Positions 7,381 through 17,043 are shown, numbered from the stretch's first letter. The stretch: 64,000 bases of DNA from JAICWY01 sp964531205 (GCA_964531205.1 CAZHGH010000001.1:1-64000), one strand, 5' to 3'. The notes: generated from the letters alone by a model not told the origin. Made by a program: numbers and translations.

Positions 7381-9062
7381 TACGGCGGCTCGGGCAACGG
7401 CGCGCCGAATCCAATGCCGGCCTCGCGAAAAAGTGCCTGAACCCGCTGGTTAATTGCCCGGCGCAATTCGAACTGCCGGAGCGGAGCGGTTTTCATGGAT
7501 GCGCGAATGATGACGCCGTCGCGGCTGAGTCCGTCCACACCGATCCATTCGAGCGGATCGAGTACCATGCCGCGCCAGCGCTCCTCCCGCGCGACGGCGC
7601 TGATCGCCTCGCGTACGAGCGCTTCCGCTTTAGCGACGTCGGCGTTTGCATCGATCGGAACGCGATAATCGACGCGCGACCAATTGCGCGAATGATTCAC
7701 GACGCTGGTCACGGCGCTATGAGGCACCGTAATCAAGTTGCCGGCCATGTCCCGGATCTGTACCATCCGAAGCGTCAGATTCTCAACGATGCCGCTGAGC
7801 GCGTTGATCGTGATATAGTCGCCCACGACGTATTGATCTTCGAACAGCACGAGAAACCCGTTGACGAAGTCTCGAACGAAGTTCTGCGCCGCGAGGGTGA
7901 TTCCAATTGCGGTCAACCCGCCGAACGTCACGACCGACCATATCGGCACATTGAGTTCGCTAAGTGTTATCAGTAGCGCGATAAAAAACAGCGCGAGCGC
8001 CTTCGATCCGGCCATCGCAGACGTTATCGTGGGGATGCGAAGCAGCGCCCGCGCGCGTTCCTCGGAACTCGGATAATGCCGGTTTCGCCAAACCTGTCCG
8101 AGACGCCCGATGAGCACGTCGAGGATACGGTTCAGCAAGCCGGCGCCGATCCAGATTCCCGCCACCGTAATAACAGACGTAAAAACCTGCCGTGCGAGCG
8201 GCGTGGTCTGCGGGAAAAGCGAAAAGCCCCAAACGAGTACCGCGAACCAAACGAGTACGAGGATCCACACGATCGCAGCCGCGATCGAATGGTAAACGTT
8301 CGCCTGATGCATCGGATCGCTGACACGCACCGCAAGCGCGAGAAAACTGCGGCGCCGCTCGTGCGTCGTGCTTTGATCCGCCTCCGCCGTCGCTTGCGCT
8401 TGTTCGAGCTGCGCGCCGCGTTCCTTGACTCGCCGTTCGATGCGGTCGATGCGCCGTCCAAGCGGCAGCAGCACTGCCAACCATATGACGAGCGTGAACG
8501 CAACCATTCCGACGCCGGCAATCGTAGCTTCACGCTCGTGATGCTCGACGACGGCGGGCTGCCGCTTGAGCAACGCAGTAACCAATGCGCGTTGCAATAT
8601 TTTCTGCCATTTACTCGCTAACGACGCGGTGATGGTCCCGTTGAACTTCGCATCAACGGGCGTAATGGTAAGAATCGGCACCGGCTGCGGATGATGCGCG
8701 TCGCTCGCCTGCAACACGAATTGATCGCCGGCCGGGACCCGTTCCACTCGAAACGTATACGGACTATAGACGGTCGTGCTGTTGCCGTTCTGCAGATAAA
8801 CCTGTGCGACGAGTTGCGTCAACGCGTTTTGTATCGCCAACTGCCGCTGCGCGATAGGTGTTTGCCCGGGTTGCGGAGCGACAGGCGCGGCGATGGTAAA
8901 GAGCGTTTGGCCGTCCAACACGATCGGCGCGGTGAAATAAACGCCTTCCTGCCGGATGCCGGTACTGTTCGGACCTGCGGGGGACGCGGTTCCCGTTAGG
9001 GATTGCGCGAGCGCGTTGGTTGAGGCTGCGAACAGCAGCAAGACAAAGACGAGCAGTCTCAT
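7377..9062 (-). CDS. MscS-family mechanosensitive channel with periplasmic domain
   Basis: About 561 residues. A signal peptide (about 1-20) and a beta-rich periplasmic domain of roughly 150 residues are followed by a first membrane helix and a charged coiled-coil linker. Several further helices lead into the MscS pore helix and beta domain (LTAIGITLAAQNFVRDFVNG, then GDYITINALSGIVENLTLR). Such proteins release ions under osmotic shock. The ATG shares bases with the priA stop codon (ATGA), so translation is coupled to priA. The frame extends further upstream, but the ATG at 9060-9062 is followed at once by the signal peptide and is clearly the start. Confidence 0.9.
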   Translation of the reverse strand: MRLLVFVLLLFAASTNALAQSLTGTASPAGPNSTGIRQEGVYFTAPIVLDGQTLFTIAAPVAPQPGQTPIAQRQLAIQNALTQLVAQVYLQNGNSTTVYSPYTFRVERVPAGDQFVLQASDAHHPQPVPILTITPVDAKFNGTITASLASKWQKILQRALVTALLKRQPAVVEHHEREATIAGVGMVAFTLVIWLAVLLPLGRRIDRIERRVKERGAQLEQAQATAEADQSTTHERRRSFLALAVRVSDPMHQANVYHSIAAAIVWILVLVWFAVLVWGFSLFPQTTPLARQVFTSVITVAGIWIGAGLLNRILDVLIGRLGQVWRNRHYPSSEERARALLRIPTITSAMAGSKALALFFIALLITLSELNVPIWSVVTFGGLTAIGITLAAQNFVRDFVNGFLVLFEDQYVVGDYITINALSGIVENLTLRMVQIRDMAGNLITVPHSAVTSVVNHSRNWSRVDYRVPIDANADVAKAEALVREAISAVAREERWRGMVLDPLEWIGVDGLSRDGVIIRASMKTAPLRQFELRRAINQRVQALFREAGIGFGAPLPEPPY

Positions 9063-11362
9063 GGGTCCACGTTTACCACCAAACGGGTCTGGCGCTCTAC
9101 CCGCGCGAGCGGAAGAATACGTTCGTACACGTCCGCACGCGCCCGTGAACCATCCGAGGCTTTGAGGGCGATGCGAAAGCGCCATTCGTCATTTAGGCGT
9201 GCGATGGGGTATGGTGCAGGCCCTAGAACCTCTACTCGGCCGGCATCTTGAAGAACTGACGCATAGCGTTGCGCTTGCGCTAACGTCTTTGGACGGTTGC
9301 GCCCGATCACGCCTAAATAGACCAGTTCGCACGCCGGCGGATAGAGCGTAGCGCGCCGTTCCGTTAATTCGTGTTCCGCAAACCCGATGTAATCGTGCGA
9401 CGCTGCAAAGACGATTGCGGGGTGCTGCGGCGAGTACGTCTGCACGATCGCTTCGCCTGGACGAGCACGGCCGCTGCGGCCGCAGACCTGCGTTACGAGG
9501 CCAAAAGTGCGTTCCGCCGCGCGAAAATCCGGCGAGTGGAGGCCGATATCCGCAGCAATTACGCCTACAAGCGTGACCGTAGGAAAGTCCAACCCTTTTG
9601 CAACCATCTGCGTTCCCACTAAAACGTCGCCTTCCGCACCGAACGCATCCAACAACCGCGCGTGATCTCCCACGCGCGTCGTCGTATCGCTGTCCATGCG
9701 AATAACTCGCGCGCCGCGATACAATCGCTCCACTTCCTCCGCGACGCGTTGCGTGCCCACGCCGAACTCTTTGATGCTCTCGCCGCCGCAGCGTTCGCAA
9801 ACGCGCGGAATAGATTGCTGTGCATCACAGTAATGGCAGCGTAGCAACCCTTCGGCGCGATGAACGGTCAACGAAACACTGCACCGCCGGCATTCCGGCA
9901 CGTTTCCGCACGTGCGGCAAAGCAGAAATCCGGCGCTGCCGCGGCGGTTCACGAACAAGACGGTTTTTTCTCCGCGCGCGAGGCGGTCGTCCAATGCTTG
10001 CACGAGTTGCGTACTGAAAATGCGCCGGTTTCCCGCCTCAAATTCTTTCGCCATGTCGACTACGTGCACATCCGGCAACGCTTGCCTCGTCGCACGTTCA
10101 CCGAGCGCAAGAAAATCGATTCGGCGTTGCGTCGCATCGGCGTAACTCTCGAGCGACGGCGTCGCGCTACCCAGAAGCAAAACGCCGCTTTCGATGCGCA
10201 TGCGTTCCCGTGCGACTCGCACTGCATGATACCGCGGGGAGGTGTCTTGTTTATACGAGGACTCGTGCGCTTCGTCGACAACGAGCAGACGCACGTCTTG
10301 CAGTGGCGCGAATACCGCGCTGCGTGCGCCGACGACGACGTCGACCTGGCCGTTTGCGCATGCGAACCATGCATCGAAACGCTCGCGGTCGGAGAGTGCG
10401 GAATGCAAGACGGCGACGCGTTCGCCGAACGCTTCTTCGAACCGGCGCGCGGTTTGAGGCGTAAGTGAGATTTCCGGAACTAAAACGATCGCGCGGCCGC
10501 CGTCCCGCAGAACTTGTTTGATCGCCTCGATGTACACGTACGTTTTGCCGCTGCCGGTTATCCCGTAAAGCAGCGTTTCGCTGAACGTGCCGCGCGCAAG
10601 ATGAGCGCGGATTGCGTCGATTGCGCGCTGCTGCTCCGGCGTCGCCGGAAACGGCGGCGGTCCGAGTGCGCGCGTTTTGCGATCTCGCGCGGGCGCGACT
10701 TCTTCTTCACGAAGGGCGCCGGCTTTGATTGCGCGTGCAATAATGGCAGTCGAAAAACCCGCGAGGATCGCATCGGCACGCGGTACGCCCGGCTGCTCGC
10801 GAACGAACGCGATAAGTGCGGAGGCTTTCGGTCCGCGAACGGCGCCTTCACCGGGATACAAAACCTTTATACGATATTCGTGAGTTCGAGCATCGAGAAA
10901 ACGGCGTTCGCGCCGCAATTCGCCGCTCCGAACGATCGTATTGACGTGCCGTAACAACGTCCCGCGATCGCCCGTGCGCCGCGCATCGGGATGCCGCAAT
11001 AGCTGCTCCAGCGCTAAACCTTCGCGAAACTCTTCCCAGATCAATGAAACGAGGCGTCCCGGAACCGATGGATAGCGTTGCCGGTTCGGCAATTCGACTG
11101 CCGGTACGAACATGTCGACGCTTCGTGGAACTGCGCCGCTAAGCACGATCGCACCGAGCGCTTCACCGAGCGTACATAAATAATGCTGGGCGATGAAGCG
11201 CGCGAGCGCCAAACCTACTTCGTCGAAGGCGCGTGGAACGCCGCCGTGTGCCGCGATGGGACGAAGGGGGCGATCCGACTCCCTTAACTGCGGCTGCGAG
11301 ACGATGAACGCCACATGCTCGCGCGATCCGATCGGGATGCGCACGACGTCCCCTATGCGCAA
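9059..11362 (-). CDS. priA: Primosomal helicase PriA (replication restart)
   Basis: Superfamily 2 helicase that reloads the replisome at stalled forks. Walker A is GITGSGKTYVYIE, the DEAH box is VVDEAHESS, and a zinc region carries paired cysteines (CRTCG, CRRCS, CHYCD, CERCGG) as in all PriA proteins. The first usable codon is a TTG at 11360-11362, giving 767 residues. However, the same frame continues open upstream to the aroB stop codon and encodes FDLPLSYDARDLD, the conserved FDY-P segment of the PriA 3' DNA-binding domain. The real N-terminus therefore probably lies near 11416-11443, although no ATG, GTG or TTG is there. The gene follows aroB and overlaps the channel gene. Confidence 0.95.
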   Translation of the reverse strand: MRIGDVVRIPIGSREHVAFIVSQPQLRESDRPLRPIAAHGGVPRAFDEVGLALARFIAQHYLCTLGEALGAIVLSGAVPRSVDMFVPAVELPNRQRYPSVPGRLVSLIWEEFREGLALEQLLRHPDARRTGDRGTLLRHVNTIVRSGELRRERRFLDARTHEYRIKVLYPGEGAVRGPKASALIAFVREQPGVPRADAILAGFSTAIIARAIKAGALREEEVAPARDRKTRALGPPPFPATPEQQRAIDAIRAHLARGTFSETLLYGITGSGKTYVYIEAIKQVLRDGGRAIVLVPEISLTPQTARRFEEAFGERVAVLHSALSDRERFDAWFACANGQVDVVVGARSAVFAPLQDVRLLVVDEAHESSYKQDTSPRYHAVRVARERMRIESGVLLLGSATPSLESYADATQRRIDFLALGERATRQALPDVHVVDMAKEFEAGNRRIFSTQLVQALDDRLARGEKTVLFVNRRGSAGFLLCRTCGNVPECRRCSVSLTVHRAEGLLRCHYCDAQQSIPRVCERCGGESIKEFGVGTQRVAEEVERLYRGARVIRMDSDTTTRVGDHARLLDAFGAEGDVLVGTQMVAKGLDFPTVTLVGVIAADIGLHSPDFRAAERTFGLVTQVCGRSGRARPGEAIVQTYSPQHPAIVFAASHDYIGFAEHELTERRATLYPPACELVYLGVIGRNRPKTLAQAQRYASVLQDAGRVEVLGPAPYPIARLNDEWRFRIALKASDGSRARADVYERILPLARVERQTRLVVNVDP

Positions 11363-11442
11363 ATCCAGATCGCGTGCGTCGTAAGAAAGCGGAAGGTCGA
11401 AGCGCGACGAACGAATTGCCGCGAGCGCGTCGACGCTACGAA

Positions 11443-12504
11443 CTAACGGAATTCGTCGCCTCCCGGGATTACGGCGAGACGGTCTAGGACGCGATGCACT
11501 TGGCGCTCCGGCACGACGACACCGTACTCAACGTCGCCGATATCGCGGGGCAACACAAATCTTAGCCGGCCGGCACGCTTTTTTTTGTCGGCTTGCATTG
11601 CGTTAAAGAGACGCTGTGGATTCTCGCGAGTGACGAGCGGCATCTTCAGCAACATCAACAGCGTTAGAACGCGTAAGTGTGCGTCCCGTGAAAAACGTCC
11701 CGTTCGCAATGCGAGCAGTCCTGCACCGCGCAAACCGATGGAGACTCCCACGCCGTGCGAGACGCGATAGCCCGATGCGTGCTCGATGGCATGACCGAAC
11801 GTGTGTCCCAGATTGAGCGTTTCTCGAATGCCGCTCTCGAGCCGATCGTCGTTGACGATCATCACTTTGACCGCAAGCGAATCGTTGACAACCGTTTCCC
11901 ATGGCCAACGCCAAAACGGATGCGGTGCGAGCGTTTCCAGCGACTCAAACAGCTCGCCGCCTTCGATCACCGCGTGCTTGACCATTTCTGCCAAGCCTTC
12001 ACGCAGATGCCGGTACGGAAGCGTGCGTAGCGCATCGACGTACGCGAACACGGCGATGGGATCCCGAAATGTGCCGGCGAGGTTCTTTCCATTTTCGAGA
12101 TCGACACCCGTTTTGCCGCCGATCGACGCGTCCACCATTGCAACAAGACTCGTCGCTACGTGAACGTACGGCACGCCACGCATATAGATAGATGCCGCGA
12201 ACCCGAATAGATCGCTCGCGACGCCGCCGCCGACTCCGACAATCGTGGTCGTTCGGTCCGCACCGGCACTTACCAGAGCCTCCAACACGTGCTCGACAGT
12301 TCGCATGCGTTTTTCGCGTTCGTTAAGCGCGAACGGTAAGAGGGTTATGCGTCCCTTGAGACCGCGCGTAAGCGAGTCGGCGTAATTCGCGACGTTCCGA
12401 TCGCAGAGCACCGCGAAGCGTTCGATCCCGCGATCGCGCACGAACGCGCGAAGCGGTTCGCGGACAGATCCCTCCACGACGATCGGATACCCCGCGCCGT
12501 TCAC
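11443..12504 (-). CDS. aroB: 3-dehydroquinate synthase
   Basis: Second step of the shikimate pathway, closing DAHP to 3-dehydroquinate with NAD and a divalent metal. About 353 residues. Visible are the NAD-binding GVGGGVASDLFGFAAS, the substrate region GKTGVDLENGKN, and the metal ligands in HLREGLAEMVKHA and LNLGHTFGHAIEH. The GTG at 12502-12504 shares bases with the aroK stop (GTGA), the coupling seen for its neighbours. An upstream GTG at 12531 in the same frame would add nine residues inside aroK. Order in the operon is aroC-aroK-aroB-priA. Confidence 0.96.
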   Translation of the reverse strand: MNGAGYPIVVEGSVREPLRAFVRDRGIERFAVLCDRNVANYADSLTRGLKGRITLLPFALNEREKRMRTVEHVLEALVSAGADRTTTIVGVGGGVASDLFGFAASIYMRGVPYVHVATSLVAMVDASIGGKTGVDLENGKNLAGTFRDPIAVFAYVDALRTLPYRHLREGLAEMVKHAVIEGGELFESLETLAPHPFWRWPWETVVNDSLAVKVMIVNDDRLESGIRETLNLGHTFGHAIEHASGYRVSHGVGVSIGLRGAGLLALRTGRFSRDAHLRVLTLLMLLKMPLVTRENPQRLFNAMQADKKKRAGRLRFVLPRDIGDVEYGVVVPERQVHRVLDRLAVIPGGDEFR

Positions 12505-13025
12505 AGTTCGATATGCTTCTTGCGCAGCCACTCGACGATGTCGTCGACCACTTGTGCCGTGGTCATATCGTCAGCCTCTACGACATAGTCCGCGTGCGAG
12601 TAGCGCGGCATGCGCTGCGTATACAATTCTTTGATCTTCGAAAGCGACGGTGAAGGCCCGATGAGCGGACGAACCCGCTTGCTGCGCCGGAGACGCCCGA
12701 GAATTTGTTCCGGTGGAACCTTGACGAAAACGCGATACGTACGCTTCTTGAGCAGCTTCAAAGTCTCGTCGTAGGTTACGGCACCGCCGCCTAACGCAAT
12801 CACGCCTGGTTCGCTTTCGATAACGTGCGCTATGGCATCGCGCTCGTACGCCCGAAACTGCTGTTCGCCTTGCGCGTAAAAGATGTCGCTGATCGCACCG
12901 TGCTGCTCGACAACCAGATCGTCGATGTCGTAAAAGCGCACGTCCAGTTTGCGCGCAAGTTTTTTACCGATCGTCGTTTTTCCGGCAGCCATAAAGCCGG
13001 TCAGGGCGATATGCCGGCGGCTCAC
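12501..13025 (-). CDS. aroK: Shikimate kinase
   Basis: Phosphorylates shikimate with ATP. 174 residues with Walker A GFMAAGKTT near the N-terminus, the shikimate-binding DIDD motif (about 33-36), the GGGAV loop and an Arg-rich lid around RLRRSKRVRPL. Its GTG start overlaps the aroC stop codon (GTGA) and its own stop overlaps the aroB start in the same way, so aroC, aroK and aroB are translated as a coupled set. Confidence 0.96.
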   Translation of the reverse strand: MSRRHIALTGFMAAGKTTIGKKLARKLDVRFYDIDDLVVEQHGAISDIFYAQGEQQFRAYERDAIAHVIESEPGVIALGGGAVTYDETLKLLKKRTYRVFVKVPPEQILGRLRRSKRVRPLIGPSPSLSKIKELYTQRMPRYSHADYVVEADDMTTAQVVDDIVEWLRKKHIEL

Positions 13026-14185
13026 GACGGTTCTTTCGCGGTATCGAACAACGTCTCAGCCGCGGCACTGCTGCGGCGAAGATTATCCTGCGTCTCTTCC
13101 ATCGAATCGCCGCCGTACTTTTCGAGGACGGGCGCCATCAGGGCGAGGCGTACCATCGCTTCGCCGACGATCGCAGCGGCCGGCACGACGCACACGTCGC
13201 TACGCACGATCGATGCGGGTGCGTCCGTTTTCTCATGCAAATTAACCGACGGCAGCGCTTTCATTAGCGTGGGGATGGGTTTGACGCTGACACGCAACGC
13301 GATCGGCTGGCCGTTGCTCATGCCGCCTTCAATTCCGCCGGCGCGATTGCTGCCGCGCACGACCGCGTTTTGCTGCAGCGTAAAAACGTCATGCGCTGCG
13401 GAACCCGGCCGCGATGCGACATCCGCGCCGAGTCCCACTTCAACCGCTTTCACGGTTTGCATGCCCATGAGTGCGCCCGCAAGCACGCCGTCGAGGCGCA
13501 TGTCGGGTTGACGGTTGCTCCCGATCCCAACTGGAACGCCGTCGACGCGTACGATGTATTGACCGCCAAGGGTATCGCCGGCTTTTTTCGCCTCGTCGAT
13601 CGCTTCGATCATCCGCGCCGCCGCTTCCGCGTCGGGACAACGAACTTCGCTCGATTCAACGTCGTCAACCGAAAAATCATCGAGATCGGGCGCTTCCACC
13701 GTACCGATACGATGGACGTACGAACGCGTCGTAATGCCGAGTGCTTCTAAAAACTGCGCGCAAATTGCACCGAGCGCGACGCGCATCGCCGTCTCACGCG
13801 CGCTCGCGCGCTCCAGGACGTTACGCAGATCGCGATGGCGGTATTTGAGGGCGCCCGCATAATCCGCGTGACCGGGGCGCGGATTCGTCAGCGGTTTGCC
13901 GTGGCCGGTAATCGGATCCATGAGCTCGCGCACGTTTTCAAAGTCGCGATTGCGGATCATGATTGCCACCGGAGAGCCCAGCGTATACGAGCCACGGATG
14001 CCTGCCAAAAATTCGACCTCGTCGCGCTCGATCTTCATCCGGCCCCCGCGGCCGTAACCGCCTTGCCGCTTGGCGAGTTCTGCGTTGATGCGGTCGACGT
14101 CCAGCCGCAACTGTGCAGGGATGCCGTCGAGAATGCCTACAAGCGCCGGCCCGTGCGATTCGCCTGCCGTGAGATACCGGAACAC
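13022..14185 (-). CDS. aroC: Chorismate synthase
   Basis: Final shikimate-pathway enzyme, converting EPSP to chorismate using reduced FMN. 387 residues, the usual length. Signatures seen: GESHGPALVGILDGIPA at the N-terminus, RPGHADYAGALKY, the LERASARETAMRV block and GGIEGGMSNGQPI. It starts with GTG and is the first gene of the aro run. The next gene upstream on this strand ends about 50 bases away and is unrelated, so a promoter should lie in or before 14186-14233; none is clear. Confidence 0.97.
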   Translation of the reverse strand: MFRYLTAGESHGPALVGILDGIPAQLRLDVDRINAELAKRQGGYGRGGRMKIERDEVEFLAGIRGSYTLGSPVAIMIRNRDFENVRELMDPITGHGKPLTNPRPGHADYAGALKYRHRDLRNVLERASARETAMRVALGAICAQFLEALGITTRSYVHRIGTVEAPDLDDFSVDDVESSEVRCPDAEAAARMIEAIDEAKKAGDTLGGQYIVRVDGVPVGIGSNRQPDMRLDGVLAGALMGMQTVKAVEVGLGADVASRPGSAAHDVFTLQQNAVVRGSNRAGGIEGGMSNGQPIALRVSVKPIPTLMKALPSVNLHEKTDAPASIVRSDVCVVPAAAIVGEAMVRLALMAPVLEKYGGDSMEETQDNLRRSSAAAETLFDTAKEPS

Positions 14186-14233
14186 CCCGCTTCATTTACG
14201 CCCGCGAACGCGGTGCGCCTGTATGCGCGGCCC

Positions 14234-15019
14234 CTAGGACATGGCGACTGAAAGCATTGAGATCGAGCCGCCGTCGATACCGTCGATTGGAAAGGTCACC
14301 GAATCTTCCGGGCGGCGCACGCCGAGCAGATAGACCAGCGGCAAATAGTGATCCGGCGTCGGCGCCGAAAGCATCGCATCACGGCCGAGCGACTCGTAAT
14401 CAACAAGCGGTGCGTCGTCGTGCGCTTGAAGCAACTCTCGCACGCGCGCATCGAAGCGCGCAGCCCAGTCAAACGGTTCGGCGGGATGGCGTCCCCACGC
14501 ATACGCGTGAAGGTTGTGCACGATATTGCCGCTACCGACGATCATGACGCCCTGGTCGCGAAGCGGCGCAAGCCTTTTTCCGAGTTCGTAGTGATATTGC
14601 GGCGGCTTTGTTTCGTCGAGACTCAACTGCACGACCGGAACGTCTGCGTTCGGAAACATGTGCTTGAGTACCGACCACGTTCCATGATCGAATCCCCAGG
14701 ACTCATCAAGCGTGACGGATGTTACGGGTTCGAGTAACTTCTGCACGCGTTTTGCAAGCTCGAGATCGCCCGGTGCGGGGTACTGCACCTCATAAAGCTC
14801 GCGTGGAAATCCGCCAAAGTCGTGTATCGTTCTCGGCCACTCGTTAGCGGTCACGGCCGTGTACTCGATATACCAGTGTGCGGAGATGTCGAGCACCGCT
14901 TTAGGCTTTGGAACGCTTCGGCCGATAGCACTCCACTCGTGCGCGTACCGGTTATCGGTTATCGCGTTCATCGGATTGCCGTGGCCGAAGAATATTGCCG
15001 GCATTGCGGTGCTCGTCAT
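14234..15019 (-). CDS. DODA-type class III extradiol dioxygenase (YgiD-like)
   Basis: A 261-residue member of the 4,5-DOPA dioxygenase/YgiD family, metal enzymes that open catechol-type rings; the substrate here is unknown. Likely metal-binding and acid/base residues lie in FGHGNPM (His13), SAHWY (His48), GFDHGTW, GNIVHNL and TPDHYLPL. The N-terminus MTSTAMPAIFFGHG lines up with E. coli YgiD, supporting the ATG at 15019. A TATAGC box is unusually close to the ATG and no good ribosome-binding site is present. It sits beside a YceI gene and an HxlR regulator, suggesting a response to quinones, phenols or oxidants. Confidence 0.9.
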   Translation of the reverse strand: MTSTAMPAIFFGHGNPMNAITDNRYAHEWSAIGRSVPKPKAVLDISAHWYIEYTAVTANEWPRTIHDFGGFPRELYEVQYPAPGDLELAKRVQKLLEPVTSVTLDESWGFDHGTWSVLKHMFPNADVPVVQLSLDETKPPQYHYELGKRLAPLRDQGVMIVGSGNIVHNLHAYAWGRHPAEPFDWAARFDARVRELLQAHDDAPLVDYESLGRDAMLSAPTPDHYLPLVYLLGVRRPEDSVTFPIDGIDGGSISMLSVAMS

Positions 15020-15047
15020 AGCTATACTGCCAAATCCCTCGCGCGGA

Positions 15048-15596
15048 CTATTTTTGAAGCAGAGCCTCTACTTCGAGATTGATGTTTACTTCGTCGCTTA
15101 CAACCACCCCGCCGGTTTCCAGCGCCTGATTCCACGTCAAGCCGAAATCCTTGCGATTTATCTTCGTCATTGCGCTGAACGACACGCGCTCGCCGCCCCA
15201 CGGGTCGGTAATGCGTCCGCCGAACTCGCCCACGAGAGCTACTTCGCGCGTCACGCCGTGAATCGTCAGGTTTCCATAAAGCTTGAACTCGTCCGGCGTG
15301 CCCTCGACGCGCGTGCTGATGAAGTTCAGTTCGGGGTACTTCTCAACGTCGAAGAAATCAGCGGAGCGTAGATGCGCGTCGCGCTGTGCCTCTCGCGTGT
15401 CGATGGAATCCGCATCGATTCGCACGTCTACTTGCTTGGGCAGATCGCTGCCGGGCGCCAGCTCGATGGTACCCGCGACGGCCGCAAAACGGCCGCGAAC
15501 CTTGCTAATCATCAAGTGCCGAACGGTGAAATCGACGTTTGAATGGCTGGCGTCGATAGCATAGACGCCTTGTTTTTCGCTTACAGTAGTGCTCAC
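15048..15596 (-). CDS. yceI: YceI-family lipid/isoprenoid-binding protein
   Basis: A 182-residue beta-barrel of the YceI family, which binds polyisoprenoid or amphipathic lipids. Typical features are the start Y-A-I-D-A-S-H-S-N-V-D-F, VRHLMISKVRGRF, the HLRSADFFDVEKYPE block and LTIHGVTREV. No signal peptide is visible, so this is a cytoplasmic form. The GTG start has a GAGGA ribosome-binding site 9 bases upstream. It is transcribed away from the HxlR regulator with a 124-base shared region, an arrangement that often means regulator and target. Confidence 0.93.
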   Translation of the reverse strand: MSTTVSEKQGVYAIDASHSNVDFTVRHLMISKVRGRFAAVAGTIELAPGSDLPKQVDVRIDADSIDTREAQRDAHLRSADFFDVEKYPELNFISTRVEGTPDEFKLYGNLTIHGVTREVALVGEFGGRITDPWGGERVSFSAMTKINRKDFGLTWNQALETGGVVVSDEVNINLEVEALLQK

Positions 15597-15720
15597 TCTA
15601 AAAAATCCTCGTCTCGTCTCGGTTGCTTCCGGCTCCCGAGTGTGATATCGTTGTGCTAGTCACTATTGCATACTACCTAATCACTTACAAGAACGCACCA
15701 AAAAGTAGCCGAGTTACCAA

Positions 15721-16110
15721 ATGGAAACCACCCTTTCGGACGAGCAAGTTTACCAAGGCAACTGCCCTGCCCGCGAAATCCTCAGCCGCGTCGGCGATAA
15801 ATGGACGACACTCATTATTGGCCTGCTGGCCACGTCGGAAAACCGCCGCTTTAACGAGATGCGCCGCGCGATCGGCGGCATCTCTCAAAAGATGCTCACC
15901 CAAACGCTGCGCGATCTCGAACGCGACGGCTTGGTGAAACGTACGATCTACGCCGAGATACCGCCACGCGTAGAGTACTCGCTCACGCCGCTCGGCATGA
16001 CGCTTTTCGAGCCGTTAACCGCGCTGTTCAAATGGACGGAAGAGCATCTCAACGAGGTGCGCGCAGCGCAGGAAGCATTCGATAAGCAGCGCAGCGCTGC
16101 GCGCGCTTAA
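15721..16110 (+). CDS. HxlR-family winged-helix transcription regulator
   Basis: A 129-residue winged-helix DNA-binding protein. The N-terminal N-C-P-A-R-E-I-L-S-R-V-G-D-K-W block, including Cys15, and the recognition region GGISQKMLTQTLRDLERDG are diagnostic. The single N-terminal Cys is the position used for redox or quinone sensing in YodB/QsrR-type members. It is divergent from yceI and close to the DODA-type dioxygenase, which fits a sensor of electrophiles controlling detoxification; this is inference. No ribosome-binding site is evident. The spacer 15597-15720 contains CACTA and CACTT repeats 21 bases apart that could be operator half-sites. Confidence 0.93.
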   Translation: METTLSDEQVYQGNCPAREILSRVGDKWTTLIIGLLATSENRRFNEMRRAIGGISQKMLTQTLRDLERDGLVKRTIYAEIPPRVEYSLTPLGMTLFEPLTALFKWTEEHLNEVRAAQEAFDKQRSAARA

Positions 16111-16213
16111 AGCAACGGCTCTTAATGGAATGTGAATATCCTAGGAAACCGGGGTAGATTAGGCTCCTGAATTTTCTACCGGCAATTTAAACGAATTTCA
16201 AGGAAGCACGAGC

Positions 16214-16363
16214 ATGCAGGAAGAGTGGGTCCTCTCCGGACTTTATGAACAAATCCTCGGCGCAACCGCCCTCTCGCTATCGCGGATCGGGCGCATAATC
16301 GAACTTCACGTTCGCACGGAGCACTGCGACCTGCGCTACCGCACCGAACTTTTCTGGCGCTAA
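16214..16363 (+). CDS. Possible small gene, 49 residues
   Basis: In the 330-base stretch between the HxlR gene and the PfpI gene, an ATG at 16214 follows AAGGAAG with a 7-base spacer and opens a 49-codon frame. Its codons look like local genes (GC-rich third positions). The peptide begins MQEEWVLSGLYEQILG and ends in ELFWR, probably one amphipathic helix followed by a short charged tail with one Cys. No family is recognised. I see nothing else in this stretch on either strand. Confidence 0.4.
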   Translation: MQEEWVLSGLYEQILGATALSLSRIGRIIELHVRTEHCDLRYRTELFWR

Positions 16364-16440
16364 ACTCCAGCCGAGCCTCCGCCACTCCGGCGCGCTATCA
16401 ACAGTGTTTATCCGGCGCACCGCCGGGTACGCGATGACGC

Positions 16441-17043
16441 ATGGCTACTACAAATCGTCTAGACGGCATGAAGGTCGCGATCCTGGTCGAGAACATGTTC
16501 GAACAGGTTGAGATGACCGAGCCTCGCAAAGCGCTCGATCAAGCGGGCGCGCAAACAGTTCTGGTTTCTCCGCAGCAAGGTCAAGTGCAAGGCGTCAACC
16601 ACGACGAGAAGGGCGATAAGTTCGCGGTCGACCTGCTGCTCGATCAAGCGATTGCTGACAATTTCGACGCGTTGATGCTGCCTGGCGGCGTCGCGAACCC
16701 AGATCGTTTGCGCATGAATAAACGCGCTATGCAGTTCGTAAAAGCGTTCGTCGATGCGGGCAAGCCTATTGCGGCAATCTGCCACGCACCGTGGTCGCTC
16801 GTTGAAGTCGACGCCGTGCGCGGGCATCGCTTAACGTCTTGGTCGTCATTGCAAACCGATATTCGCAATGCGGGCGGCAATTGGGTCGACGAACCGAGCG
16901 TGACGGATCAGAACATCACCACCAGTCGCAAGCCGGACGACATTCCGAAGTTCAACGAGGCGATGATTCATCTATTCGAAGAATCACGCACGCGCGGCGA
17001 GCAGCGAGGAAAGGTCGGCGCCGGCTCTACTGGCGCGGATTAA
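16441..17043 (+). CDS. PfpI/DJ-1 family protein (YhbO-like)
   Basis: A 200-residue flavodoxin-like protein of the DJ-1/PfpI superfamily, members of which act as deglycases, chaperones or proteases under stress. The nucleophile elbow AAICHAPWSL carries the reactive Cys (about 114) followed by His, and an acidic partner lies in VENMFEQVE near residue 18-24. The region LTSWSSLQTDIRNAGGNW is typical of the YhbO/PfpI branch. The extra Gly/Arg-rich tail after about 183 is not conserved. Its end overlaps the convergent AIM24 gene by 17 bases. Confidence 0.92.
   Translation: MATTNRLDGMKVAILVENMFEQVEMTEPRKALDQAGAQTVLVSPQQGQVQGVNHDEKGDKFAVDLLLDQAIADNFDALMLPGGVANPDRLRMNKRAMQFVKAFVDAGKPIAAICHAPWSLVEVDAVRGHRLTSWSSLQTDIRNAGGNWVDEPSVTDQNITTSRKPDDIPKFNEAMIHLFEESRTRGEQRGKVGAGSTGAD

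Noticed and set aside
15597..15720. Defined HxlR operator between yceI and its regulator
   Set aside because: CACTA/CACTT repeats are present but too short and imperfect to call a site.
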